Shown here: piece after piece, positions 8,646-19,868 of the stretch | How the letters are laid out: every line of letters begins with the position of its first letter | Position numbering within the stretch: position 1 is the first letter of the stretch | Source of the DNA: Paramacrobiotus metropolitanus | Taxonomy: Eukaryota; Tardigrada; Eutardigrada; Parachela; Macrobiotidae | Length of the DNA stretch: 64,000 nt | Direction: 5' to 3' | NCBI RefSeq assembly: GCF_019649055.1 | Contig: NW_026570221.1 | Location: 3,472,001-3,536,000 of the forward strand | Program-made: the position numbers and the translations under genes | The notes under the pieces: generated by a model | What the model saw: only the letters and a program-made list of their open reading frames with translations | The model's database searches: none | What the model was told of the DNA's origin: nothing

Positions 8646-9399
8646 GACCGAGCCACTTCTCTTGGACAGTACGATACTTGTAAATCCCGGTAAACCACTC
8701 TAGTGCTTTCCAGCTTTTCGTGGTATTCCAAATCCTATCGCAGCAAGATGATCAGTCTTTGGTGTTCGCATACCGATAACTTTGTTGTCAGATTTCCGAA
8801 AAGCACATGCTGCTCTGGTAAAATGGGGATTCTCTTCATTTCTCGATCCCGATCTGAAAGCAGAAAGGAACAAATAAGGCAGTGTGAATGGGAAAACATG
8901 CCGAGTTTTGGTTTCTGAAACTGGGAAGAACTTTTGTAAGTTTTACCTATTTTGTAATCCTTTTCTCAGTTTTGTTACCGCTTGTATGCTATGCACCCAG
9001 CCAGACGGCAAAAGTAATATATCGTTAGTGATATACGTAAGTAAAGTAACCTTTTTAAATATTTGCGCGATAGTCACAAGCACTATGTAGTCTGTAGTTT
9101 TACAAAAAAATAAGCAAAATTGCGAAAGCTTTGAGCACTTCCGGAAACCAAAATTTTTTTTTCATTTTTTCCTTCACACATTTCCTATATTTCATGTACT
9201 TTCAAATAAGCACCAAGAAACGAAGAAAGATAAGTGGTATTTTTACTCGATCAGCAAGTACTTTTTGGAAACCCGGAAACAAGAGGGTTGAGTCAGTTCG
9301 CTGAGCAGTAGTTTTGATCAGTTTGCAAACATATTTGAGGCATTGCGAAAGCTGGAAGAAACTAGTTTACCGGGAATAATACTCATGGTACTGTCCAAG
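8646..9399. other. Spacer between head-to-head paralogues
   Basis: This is the interval between the two duplicated arms. I see no coding exon. It would hold any shared upstream control of both genes. Confidence 0.3.
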
Positions 9400-9553
9400 T
9401 GAAGTATCTTGGTCAGCAAACTCCTTGAATTCGGCAAAACTAGTTCGTTCCTTCGCAAGAAAACACTCGATATGTTGCTATCCATTACCATTATCCCACT
9501 TGATAATTTAGCGCTGTCACGCAGAGCAAATAAATCGCCAGTCTCCACACTCC

Positions 9554-9560
9554 TATATAA
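9554..9560 (+). promoter_or_regulatory. TATA box of propeptide gene B
   Basis: TATATAA lies 87 bases upstream of the start codon, in a block conserved with the promoter of paralogue A. Roughly 100 bp further upstream are also alignable. Confidence 0.6.
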
Positions 9561-9646
9561 TGCTGTTCACTGGTGCACTTTTGCCAGTGATATTTCGTGG
9601 ACAATATTTCGTGGACATTACTGTTAACTGTCATACCTTTGCTGCA

Positions 9647-10047
9647 ATGCATATCGTCCTGGTAGCTGTCATCGCGGTAATGATCAGCGCGGTTCCTGTA
9701 AGTGCTCTGTATTATTTTTTGATTCTGCTCTGCTTTATGTTCTTATTGCCAATACGCGAAGCATACAACTCCCACAGAGTATCATAAGTGTACAGAAATA
9801 CTTCATAATTCTTTCCTTAACTGTATAGATTGCCGATGCGAGAACGCTCGCCGCATCGCCAGGCATTCAACATAATCCGTCTAGTCGCTTTAAGCGAGAA
9901 GGGATATGGTTACAAGACGGAAATCAGCTGGCGGTCGCAGTGACGGACGAATCGGCGACAATTTACCCGCATGACGAAAGCTACGGGGTTCCTGAGCCTG
10001 TACCTAGGCCTAACTCAGGCGATTACGGTGCTTTTATCGTCTATTGA
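9647..10047 (+). CDS. Small secreted propeptide, paralogue B (two exons)
   Basis: Exon 1 (9647-9697, 17 codons) encodes MHIVLVAVIAVMISAVP and ends at GTAAGT. Exon 2 (9829-10047) follows an acceptor CTGTATAG. The product is 89 aa: signal peptide, pro-region ending RFKR, then a mature part ending YPHDESYGVPEPV and GDYGAFIVY. Alignment with paralogue A preserves exon sizes (51 nt first exons), the dibasic site, the acidic-proline C-terminal motif and the terminal GDYGAF. The segment just after RFKR is much more divergent, while the two ends are conserved, suggesting the C-terminal part is the functional unit. There are no cysteines in the mature part. Function is unknown; the secreted-peptide role is inferred from signal and cleavage site. 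Confidence 0.75.
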
Positions 10048-10290
10048 TTGACTATCAATTTGGAAGAAAATGTAAAATATGCTACAAAAAACTATCATAG
10101 CTTTCGGGTTGCCTGCACATTTCATTAAAAGCTTTGCTATTTTTATTTTTTTAAGAAGATCTTTGGATTTTTTTGTCATACGCGTTATCGGTGTTGACTT
10201 CAGTGACATCCTACAGATTATCTTTGGCTCTATAACCTTTTCCTTCTTCTTCATCAACACTAGCAGTTTCCAATAAATGACCCGTCCTTA

Positions 10291-11684
10291 ATGGTTAACA
10301 ATTTAGGATACTGAAATCAACCGGTCGCGAAAATTTGAAATTTATGGTGAAAAAACAATGTGCAAAAGGAATACATGCCCATCAAAATATGTCGAATCAC
10401 CAGACACGAATAGCGTCCGCAGAAAAGTCCGATAAAACAAACATGTGTAGAAAATTCTAAAATACTTAATGAATATACGAAATTTAAGGAAGTTTCGAAA
10501 CTGGAAAAAACATTTTGAGTTACTTGTTTTTTTGAAGTTTTAATGCCCACTTGTTTGGTAGCATTCTGGTTCCTAATTTTAAAGGTGGAATGGGTCTAAA
10601 AATCGTCCTTTAATTTTGCGGGAATACGGTACAGTGAATTAATTTTGTGCTCTATTTGGGTTTCAATCTACAGTTAAATCTCTTGGGTTTGGGTCTAATC
10701 TCCTTTAACTAGCGTTTTTGCGGTGGCTATTTGCCTGCGACTAAAGAAGTTCCGTAGCACTGAGATAAAACATATAAAGAAATGACGATCATAAGTACTC
10801 TGAGAACCGGCATACTGATTTACTGTTCTCTGTACCCGCCAAGTTCAGTAGCATCTGATTTGCTAAGTTTGAATGATGCGATGATAAAAAATTTTTCCAG
10901 ATTTAGCAACCGGAAAACACTTGAATGTCGCCAACTATTAATATGTAACTGTGATAAAAGACGATATCCAGCTTTGGGAGCAAGTACCGGCGCACTGCAA
11001 CGACCTCTAACCAATTTTTTTGCGTTTGTCCTTTGCCTGTCCGTCTATCAGAAAAATTATTGCTGTGCTAGCAGATGTAAAGAAACGCCGAAGTAACGTT
11101 TCCCAACATGATTTTACACCAAACCAAAACTTCCGGATACGACACCGCACCTATTATGCTTTCTGAAGTGGTTTCTGAGAGCGGCCACAACAGCCGCCTG
11201 CATATTACCAGAAAATCAGGTACAACGTGGGAACGCTTTATGCTGATCTGGCGGCGCTGTCACAGCGCCGCTGTGTACTCCTATCAGACATCGTTAACGC
11301 GAAAGCCTCAGTTCACATGGCGACGCATAAGCCATGTTATTTTAAAAGCTCTTCAGCTGAGTGCCATACTCAGCTTTCTCGCTAAGATTGCACATAGCTT
11401 TTTTGCTTCTCCTCGATTTACATATAAACCTCTCTGCTTCCGTAGTTTGCACTACAGCACATCATTTCGCGAATTTGCTGAAGATTACTCAGTGCAATAC
11501 CGGTAACCAAATGTTTTGTAACCATCTTCTTGAAAGCCCAAATGTATTATACTATCTCTGTTACTTTGCTAATCTTAATTCCGGTGATTATTCGTACGGT
11601 ATGTAACTACATATTTAAGAAAGATTAGGGCTGTTTTGTCGCATAATTGTGCATTTAACGCTTTTTGTAATGGTTGTTTTCTAG
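10291..11684. other. Mostly non-coding, possible short exons not resolved
   Basis: Some coding-like segments lie in 11,190-11,600. One follows an acceptor-like CATATTACCAG, and another ends at TTCGTACG/GTATGT. I could not assemble a consistent gene, and no family is recognised. Confidence 0.2.
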
Positions 11685-12260
11685 ATGTTTGCCCCCTCCT
11701 TACCATCTGAGCCGACTAGAAAAGCAGCACTGACCTATGAGATCGATAAGGACGGCGCTACCCATCATCGTCACGTCAGGCAACTGTTCCTTGGTCCCTG
11801 TGAGTGTCTGCTCAAAGACGGCAGTAAGAGTCCCATTAGCACCGCTGTATAGCGTATAGCAACGGGTTTCTAAGAAATATCGTTTATAGAAATGTATCTT
11901 AACTACACCGACCAGGACCCGCCGTACGGAAACGTGATCGTTGAATTCAACGCCACCACGTTTCCCAACTATCGCTATTCGTGTGGTATGTCAAACTTAC
12001 GCTGAATACGAGTTTCATGTACCTGTTTTTCACATGCAGTCACACCCGGTCTTTTACGTCATATGATCTCGTGCAGACCTTATAAAACAGGAAAATATGC
12101 AGATTTTTTAACCGGATTTCGAACAATTGTTTTACTGCAATACCCCGTTGGCTGTGCCCTTCGCGGGAGGATCAGTCGAATTTATCAGTTATTTAAAAAC
12201 GTTGACTACCAGACCCAGCAGCATTATTCTGTCCTCCATTATAGAATTGTTACATTTTAA
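11685..12260 (+). CDS. Possible exons of an unidentified plus-strand gene
   Basis: Three coding-like pieces with splice-like borders follow each other. One is about 11,685-11,800, after TTTTCTAG, containing EIDKDGATHHRHVRQLF. The second is about 11,890-11,988, after GTTTATAG, containing YTDQDPPYGNVIVEFN and ending at a GTATGT donor. The third is about 12,039-12,260, after TTTCACATGCAG. The first and second do not join in frame as I read them, so either an exon is missed or the gene is broken. No domain is recognised. Confidence 0.25.
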
Positions 12261-13183
12261 GACGTGAATCGGCTCATCTTTGGATAGTACGAGAACTGAT
12301 ATCCACGCTGTATGCACAGCTTCCTGCATGTCTTCAAAAACGCTGGCGAATCCGCTGTAAAAGGATTTACCAAGTAACATGATTATATTTGTCCGATTAG
12401 TAATTGTATATTTTCCCCGAAGGTGGGGTTACAAATTCATTACGGATCGTGTGCATAATCCTAACGTTACCACAGATCATCTGTTTGAAAATTAATAAAA
12501 AAAACGCAGTCAGATGACGAGATGTCGAGGTTCTGCTGTGTCTGAAATGGTTGAAGTTATTTTGTAGTTAAAATAATGTTTAGGGCTAGCACTGACGATT
12601 TATGAGCATTTGGAGCAATCTTTGTTTCGCGCTTTTTGGTAATGATTTATAACATTTTTTGTTCCAGTTCGCCCTTGCGGCTGGAAAGGGCATTTGTCTA
12701 GCCATAAATTAGTACTGAGTTGCCTTTCCACATTCTACACTCAACCTTCAAAAGAAAGGCAAGAAAATGAAAGGCAGTTACACTTACAGTCTTACTGAAG
12801 TACATTATTACAATAATTCAAAAAATTATGGTTTCTTCATACAATACTGTGTTTTTAACAATAAAAAACACTACTCAGTAGCAATCTCGCTTAACCAAGC
12901 TCAAAGCAAGAAACATATTCTTGGTTTGTAATTCCGGACCAGGTTTTCACTGCCAGTTGCTGAAACCATTTTACAGTAAGCCGAATACTTTCTTTATATT
13001 GTGCAGCATTACGGGAAGTCACCTTTTACATGGATCAAGAAATTCGTCTAAGTCACGTAGCGCATTCGCATAGTAGTCACTGCACTGACATGTGCGCAAT
13101 AAGATAGCCTTGAGGGGAATTGCCAAAGACTCCAGGTTTTTTTTCGCACACCATGCAAATGGCAGTGCCACAGACAGGTGCCA
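12261..13183. other. Non-coding, no feature recognised
   Basis: AT-rich sequence without defensible exons or repeats. Confidence 0.3.
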
Positions 13184-13503
13184 CTACCATGTTTTGCCTG
13201 TTAACAACGGGGACCAGTTAGTCACATTCACACAGCCACTCGCTTGGTTTATCGCTCTGTGCAAGACAAGTTTAGGCCAAGGGCACATTAATTCGCAGAC
13301 GTCGCGGAATGGCGCATGCCCAGGTGCGATAATGGCCTCGTCTTGGTGGTCGCGCATTAATTTAAGCGGTATAATCGCTCCACTTCTACGCAGGAGCTCT
13401 TGCAGGTATTCCGTTCCATCGACATCCAACATGGGCGGTGGCATGCAGGAGGGATGTACGACCAGGCTGATTGTCAGTTGACGGTCGCTCCAGTACGGTC
13501 GAC
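13184..13503 (-). CDS. Probable exon of an unidentified protein
   Basis: Following a good acceptor (TTTTCCCTAACAG at about 13,504-13,516), a minus-strand frame of about 106 residues stays open to a stop at 13,184. It is GC-richer than the flanks. The content looks like a globular protein (WSDRQLTISLVVHPSC, YLQELLRRSGAIIPLK, APFRDVCELMCPW). I do not recognise the family. Upstream exons were not located. It may belong to the same decayed, expanded families as the frames at 16.5 and 24.6 kb. Confidence 0.35.
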
Positions 13504-13516
13504 CTGTTAGGGAAAA

Positions 13517-14628
13517 TCGTAACTGAATTGTATCAGTAGTTACTCGTATTGTTTTATTCGTATTCCTTGCCGGAATGTTACGAAAAGGGTGTAAGAATTG
13601 TGTTTATTTCTAACGAATTACATTCATCGAATTCAATAGGGACGTCATCGACATTTGCGCGATAAAGGCTTGTTATTGACTGAGCCTCCATTACTACGAG
13701 ACAACAAAACAGCAGTACGAGTACTGATAGTGTTAACTACAGACTACAGTAAACGGTCTGTAGCAGAAAGCAAGGTGGCCATAAAACTTCGTTTCGTTCT
13801 AAAGCTTGGCCATCATAATTATGTATGAGACCTGAGTCAACGTGTCAGATTGTTAGTTGGAATAGCGATTTAGCAATGAGGAAAACATATCGCGGTTAGT
13901 CTTCCTGTTATCCGGCAAGATGGTAAAAAATGGACTTTTGCCTGAAATGGAGTATGGTAGTCGTTTGAAATAGCTAACTGCAAATTTTCTCGAAATTTGC
14001 TCGCACTTCCCAGCTTTCGGGCACGATTGTGCGCAGCGTGGCATGGGAAATGGTAACAACGGTGCACAGTTAATTAGCTTACGGAACTATGCACAGATTT
14101 GTTTTCTGAAGTCCATATATTAAAAACGATACCTAAGACCAAAGAACCATTAATACCGACAACAAAGTATTCAAACTCCACACTTCGAAAGAATTACAAT
14201 AGTTCACCGGGTTAGAAAAACGTTGCGACTGAGAAACAATCTCTGTAAACCGAGGGCATGAGCAATACTTTTATAAGCTCAAACATGTATTGTCCAGTTT
14301 GCATGCTTTCTTTGAATAACTTTTTGTTCAGATTTTCCATATAGTACAGTTGTCGGGAATATGAGAAATGTCGAAGTATTATAATATCGTACATGGTATC
14401 AATTTGGTTTCCACAATTTGATCAATCGTTCTCGTATACATCCGAACACTATTTTGTATTGGAAAAATCGTTTGTTTAAACAAATTTTTGCGCCGAGACA
14501 TGGCGATTTAAAATGCTCAAAAGGTTGAACGCATTGTATAGCGCCGCAAATCAGTTCAGCATTCAGCCTTTTTGGAACCGGGCTGTAAAAGGCGCACAAT
14601 CACAAAGATCAGTCTGAAGTAAAATCTG
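13517..14628. other. Non-coding, no feature recognised
   Basis: I see only short chance frames here. Confidence 0.3.
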
Positions 14629-14970
14629 GTGCTTGACAACACTAGAGTGCAAATGAATAGACAGTGTATTGGAAATAAAATTCGCATAAATAACAGGAAT
14701 ATTTTATTTGGGCGCAAAAAAATCATGATCTCATCGTTTCATGAAGGAAGCGAGCAGCATCCGCAAGCAGATATCGTTCAGTTTGGTAACATTCAAATCG
14801 TTAATGTTATCGTCCAGCCATTTGATCAGTGGGACGGATTGCGACAGCTAATCGAACTGTATGTGCTGTATTACACCTTATGTACCGATCCCAGGATCAT
14901 TACGTAGCGCTCTCAACTGTCAACGGCTATTTTCTTTTATAGCTTTGGCATAGGCGTAGCAGCGGACCAT
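14629..14970 (+). pseudogene. C-terminal fragment of the expanded F-box-like family
   Basis: The frame ends with WDGLRQLIELYVLYYT. The DNA around it (14,830-14,985) is alignable with 25,430-25,530, where the same residues appear in a shifted frame (NGLRHLVELYVLY), and with about 26,225-26,265 (GGCATAGCAGCGGA). Three relics of one C-terminal exon within 12 kb show a duplicated family in decay. I associate these with tardigrade-expanded F-box-like proteins. Only the tail is present. Confidence 0.4.
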
Positions 14971-15026
14971 GCTAAGCAATGGTGCTATGGCGGCTTGGAT
15001 TTTGAGGTGGCGCGGGCCCATGCTTT

Positions 15027-15470
15027 CAGGCCCGTAGCGAGGTTCGACGGATGGGGGGTGCGCAAATTGGCTGCGCCAGCTGCGCCCGTTTTGAAGTTCG
15101 GCCAAAGCCCACTGCGGCCTTGGATTTGAAAGCCTGCGCCCGTTGCGCACCCCTATTCCTCGGGCTTATTCCTCGGGCTCCGCTTCAACCCTGCTCCAAC
15201 CCTGCTCCCTTACCCTGCTCCCTTTGGACAGCAGGTCAAAGTCTACTGTGTGCCTAATTCCCTAATTTACAAAAATTTTATTCAAACTTAACACGGCATT
15301 GTGCATGCGCCACGGGCGCACTGGTACCGGCGCCCGTTGCGCCCTTAAAAAATTTCTTGAATTTTGCGCCATTGCGCCCGTACGCCAGTTTCGGGCGCAA
15401 AATAAATTCACAAGTTAGCCGAAGAGGGGGGTGCGTGCGCCCGTGCGCACCCCCCCTCGCTACGGCCCTG
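15027..15470. mobile_element. 444-bp hAT-type MITE
   Basis: The element has inverted ends: left CAGGCCCGTAGCGAGG, right complement CAGGGCCGTAGCGAGG. It is flanked by a perfect 8-bp target duplication CATGCTTT at 15,019-15,026 and 15,471-15,478. CAG...CTG ends with 8-bp duplications are typical of the hAT superfamily. The interior is rich in GCGCCC/GGGCGC words and has no transposase, so it is non-autonomous. Confidence 0.8.
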
Positions 15471-15792
15471 CATGCTTTATACTTTTGTGACTTGGATTTG
15501 ATGGATTTTGAAGGGCTGCCCATGGGAACTATAATATTGAATATAATCGCCCGAGCTCACATTCCGTCTTTCCGATGCCAAAGCAAAACGTTTCTTCTTC
15601 CTTTTGAATTCAATGTCGATTTGATCAGCCAGACAAGTAATCGTTTATTCAATTTATTATGATTTTTACTGGATAATTTCGGCATGATGCTGAGTATCTG
15701 CACAGTATGCTAGTGATTTCTTTAGCAAACCGAATTACATTTCACTACAAAACACTAAAGCCACCGCTTTATAAGATGTATGAATTGAATTG

Positions 15793-15987
15793 TCAGAACA
15801 CGTATAAATCAGGATAGCCAGCAACTAACAGTTGCGTAATGCCTGTGTGCCATGCATGTAACGTCAATATCGTTGTCACAACGAAAAACGATAGTTGATA
15901 TCCAGATCCGAAATGATTATGCGCATCGAGGAAGGACTCATGCGGTAGTCTCGTGCCTGTATATGCGTAAGCGCAGCCATAAGCCAT
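15793..15987 (-). pseudogene. Possible membrane-protein fragment
   Basis: The minus-strand frame contains a well-formed hydrophobic segment (YQLSFFVVTTILTLHAWHTG) preceded by polar aromatic sequence (GTRLPHESFLDAHNHFGSG). It looks like part of a multi-span protein, but no flanking exon or family signature was found. Confidence 0.25.
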
Positions 15988-16498
15988 GAACCGAATATTA
16001 CTCGTTGTATATCCGCAGATTGTAGGCGCTTATGCACTGAGCATGAGACTAATCTCGGCAATCCTTCTCGGTCGCCAGTTACCCCCGCTCGGTGTTAGCC
16101 ATTACCAAATCATATTCTTATTGAACCGAGGATCCCGAAAAGGTCGGAGAGATTGGTGATGCGGTACTTCCGGTTATTGCACATATTATATACAGTCTGG
16201 ATCTGCACGCTCAAGCAAACGCAAAAAGGTACATACTTGAATGCCTCTGTGAGCTAAGCACGACTCAATCTTTGGAAGACGAAATGAATGCTACTATTTT
16301 CGTAATTATTTAATTTTAAATAACATTAACCAACTGTGAGTCTGTGACCCCGAAGACGGAGTTTCAAGGTATCTTTATCGGCTTCATGATTCGTAAGAGG
16401 TAGACATGATATGATTATCGTATTGAAAATGACTAAAAATATACGTGGAGGAGGCGCAAATTAGTACAGTACACTAGTTATTTTTTTCTTTAAGGGTT

Positions 16499-17219
16499 TT
16501 GACGCTATGGTGGCAGATTTTATCTGAGCGTGCTGCACATCAGCGCGTATCCATCAACATTACCCTATTCATGCTGCGGATAAAAGGGACTCGACCATAT
16601 CAGCCGTCTTATTTTAACAGGATGTACCAGTTCAGCTGCTGCTTGGATACGGCAGTCACCGTGCAGGTCGAAGTTCTTACTCTGATCGATGTTCCCTGCT
16701 TCACCGATTGGGCATTAGTTTCCAAAATACTGGTGCCTTTAATCACCACCAAAAAAATTCGGTTGAATTATTTTGCCATAACGAATGGTTGGACACGGGA
16801 ACTGTTTTGGCTTGAACGGGACATTTACGAAGCCTGGTTAACAAATAATCCTGCCAGCGAATGGCGATGCGCCGATTTGTGCACGCAAATCACTGTTTGC
16901 CGGCGGCTGATTTTTTATCAGTACACGGTGGAGAATATTGCCAGAAATATGTGGCACTTTTTTCCTCTCGGAAATTTTCCAAACAGTGGGCTCCATATAT
17001 CAGGTGGTCATCAAATAGTGTCGATCACCATCCCTGCACTACACGGAAAATTCTGCCGACGTCCTTTGGGCATTTTCCTTAGCGGCGGAAATGAACTGCC
17101 CTCCTCTGGCCATTGCGGTGTATGAGCGCGTGCAGTCCGTCGATCGATATTGGATAGCTAACCATAAGATGAAGTATCCCAATTGCTGGCAGCGCATTCG
17201 ACAATTTCTTCAGCTGTAA
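16499..17219 (+). pseudogene. F-box-like family fragment with a frameshift
   Basis: About 190 residues of clear protein-like sequence (YFNRMYQFSCCLDTAV, VPCFTDWALVSKILVPL, GWTRELFWLERDIYEAWL, WRCADLCTQITVCRRL) match what I remember of an expanded tardigrade family with degenerate F-box proteins and repeated helices. Near 17,080 the frame must shift. The following segment continues in another frame (CPPLAIAVYERVQSVDRYW, then MKYPNCWQRIRQFLQL) and ends at TAA 17,217-17,219. No proper start or N-terminal domain is present. It is best read as a degraded copy. Family name is from memory; the frameshift is inferred from continuity of coding-like sequence. Confidence 0.45.
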
Positions 17220-17843
17220 GCGCGAAGATAAACGCGAGTCTTGATTGCTAGAAGCCATCATGAAACACACTACTTTGTAGGTACTCTGGCTTCCGACCAG
17301 ACGGAAGTGCATTCAACTGGACAGATGCTGATTTGAGGATGCTGGATGTGGCTGGTCTGACGTAGCTGGCTGTGACCGCACTCAATTCGTATTATGTCGA
17401 CTTTGAATGACTGCAAGTGCAGTTGGAGATTTTGGTTGCTTCGCTTTCTCAGCTGCGTTGATTTCACTATGGCATAACATTTCTAGCTCCTGTTAAACTC
17501 CAGCTAAAGTTACTTATTCCGTATTATTCCGTTCTTAGCATTATGTTTGTGCTTAACTGTTTATGGGACAACTGAAGATGTCGCTCTGTGTTACATCTGT
17601 TGAAGGCTTGAAGCAATCCTTCAGTAACTGCTACGCTAACACTAATAACCGACAGCCGATTTTGAGTGAATAGTGCGCCACTGCGCCTCAAAAAGTGGCT
17701 AATGTCTCGTTTCACAATAATAGATGAACGCATGAGTACCTTCATTCCGTTTATGCCGACAGCTGGAATTACAGTTATTAAACAGCGTAGCGCTCGGACC
17801 CCACGTTAACTGGCACGTGCTGGACAGAAACGTGGGCCTGCAA

Positions 17844-18111
17844 TCAATTTCGCAAACCGGGGGGCTTGGGGAATCTGATAACATGTTTGCTGTATTGCAT
17901 CTGGCATCCCGCGAAAAAGCTCTTGCCCGACATTAACGGTTGACCGGTAAATTGGATGAAATGCACAATACGACTGGGTGTGTTCTGTGCACTCTTGTCT
18001 GGGGTACTTGTTCCATCCTCATGTACGAGGTAATACACAGGATTCAGAGCGCGAGTGACGGTTATCAGGCGGACCACCATGGGACCACCGTCGTGATCGC
18101 CCACGCCACCT
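17844..18111 (-). CDS. Probable exon of an unidentified protein
   Basis: After an acceptor reading CACCTAG, a minus-strand frame encodes about 90 residues (GGPMVVRLITVTRALNPVYY, FIQFTGQPLMSGKSFFAG, YSKHVIRFPKPPG). The composition and amino-acid pattern look like a conserved globular domain, but I do not recognise it. Upstream exons were not found. Confidence 0.35.
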
Positions 18112-18168
18112 CTGTCCTAGGTGTCAGCTGCAAGCGATCGGCCGTGCGTTAAGCTAGTGGGGTTACAG

Positions 18169-18267
18169 ATGGCGCGAGGGAATCCACTCGCCTTTGATTG
18201 CGTTGGCATCGAAGTCAATGAAGAAATGGTCTACATCACTGCCCTCAACGCGGTCAGGGGCCCTTAA
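18169..18267 (+). CDS. Possible short exon
   Basis: An ATG preceded by GGTTACAG opens a 32-residue frame (NPLAFDCVGIEVNEEMVYIT) that looks coding but stops quickly. It may be an N-terminal relic of the same expanded family as the 20,993 frame. Confidence 0.2.
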   Translation: MARGNPLAFDCVGIEVNEEMVYITALNAVRGP

Positions 18268-19859
18268 AGGTCAATAATTTTGGTCAACTCAGAATGTGCA
18301 TGATTGAATTACCAGCACCGTGCATGATTGTGCAATTACCAGCTATCATGTTATCCTGTTATCCTTCTTGTCAGTTTGTCTCGCTCTTTGCTCTTCGAGC
18401 GCGATTGTCTCAACATCTTCGGTATTGTTGGAAACCTGTCGGTTCGATATTTTATTTTCGCGCCGTGTATGGTATCGCTAATGAGGAAATTAAATAAGGA
18501 AGGGATGACGTAATAAGAAAATAACGCAAGAAAGAAGTTACTACGTAATAACCAAAGAACCTTTAATAAGTATCGGACTTCAGGTACAAACTTAGTGCCA
18601 AAAACAAAATAATTATAATAGCAGAAACACTGCCTCTATGCTATCCTGATCGGGATCGTATCCATTACACAATTTCCCCGTTGTATTTTGATAGCTAATC
18701 GCTGCCAAAAAAACTGTTTCCAGCAAGGAAGTGAAAACTTATAAGATCACACCTAGCTGAAATTTGTTATTTGTAACCTTCAACTGACTAGCTTTCAATA
18801 GGAACAATTACATATAACCCGTTATTTTTATTATCAATTCCTAGCCAATAAATGAAATCAAATTAGCCAAAACAAATTCTTAATCAATCTAAAGATGTAT
18901 AAAATTAATAATTTTGGCATCGTACATGCCAAATGTTTTTCCGTTGAACATAAAGGCTGTTATGCATTGGGTTGTAGCTCGTATAATTCCCTAATTTTTT
19001 TACTATTTTTATATAAAGGTGATATTATTATTACTGTTAAAATTTAACATAAAAAGAAATCTCTGTGTAAAGGGCACCCGCCACGGGCGCCTATCGCAAC
19101 CACTTGCCCGGCAAGCTGTTGCCGCGGATAAGCGGTTGCTGCTTTGCTTTTCTTGTTTACTTTGTATACTACTGTTACTCATCCTCGTATTGTTCGTACG
19201 AGCACGTACTGAAGGATGAGTCATACACCGCACCCATGCATTCGTCATACACGCATGAAGCATACAATGTACGAAGTCACAAGACAGGAAAACAGCAAAA
19301 CAATTCACACTCAGTACATTATACACAAAAACCTGGGCAACAACAAAAAGGCAGTATTAAAAGGCTATAACAAAAATATTCACAAGACAAATAGTCACAA
19401 GACAGGTAGTATTAGGTACCAGTTTGACCGCGCATGCTGTGTGAGCGCTGCATCCGATCGATTGAGTGCACTGTTTGAACATCACATTGAGCATAAACGT
19501 ACAAGTCTGATCGGAAATTTTTATCGCGGAGGGGAAAATAAGGGGTGCGGCTTATACACAGCCTTACAGAGAGTGGGACTGCTGCGGCTGTGGGCATGAG
19601 CTTCCACAAACATCACATTCAGATTAAAATCAGTGCGTCCCGGTAGTGCAGAATGTACAGAGCACACACAACCACACTCACTACTGAGTAAGTTTCAGCT
19701 AAAAATTTCCGATCGGACTTATTTCGACTTCAGGTAGAGTAAAATACAGCATTAAATATAATATGTCCAGCAGCTGCATGAACTTTTATACGGTATATGT
19801 AGTGTTTCATCGCATATACAGTACTGAGCTGAGATGCTAACATACATAAATCATTAAAG
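18268..19859. other. Non-coding, repeat relics
   Basis: The interval includes an inverted pair around GATCGGAAATTTTTA (about 19,509 and 19,701) flanking GGGGTGCGGCTTATACACA, probably an old MITE. No coding exon is recognised. Confidence 0.3.
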
Positions 19860-19868
19860 CAGTGCCTT

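Larger units (their letters stand above)
9400..10290. repeat. Right arm of the gene-containing inverted duplication
   Basis: This is the counterpart of 7835-8645. Matching blocks include AAAACTAGTTCG upstream, the TATA region, both exons, and a 3' flank where CAACACCGATAACGC is preserved on the opposite strand. Confidence 0.6.
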
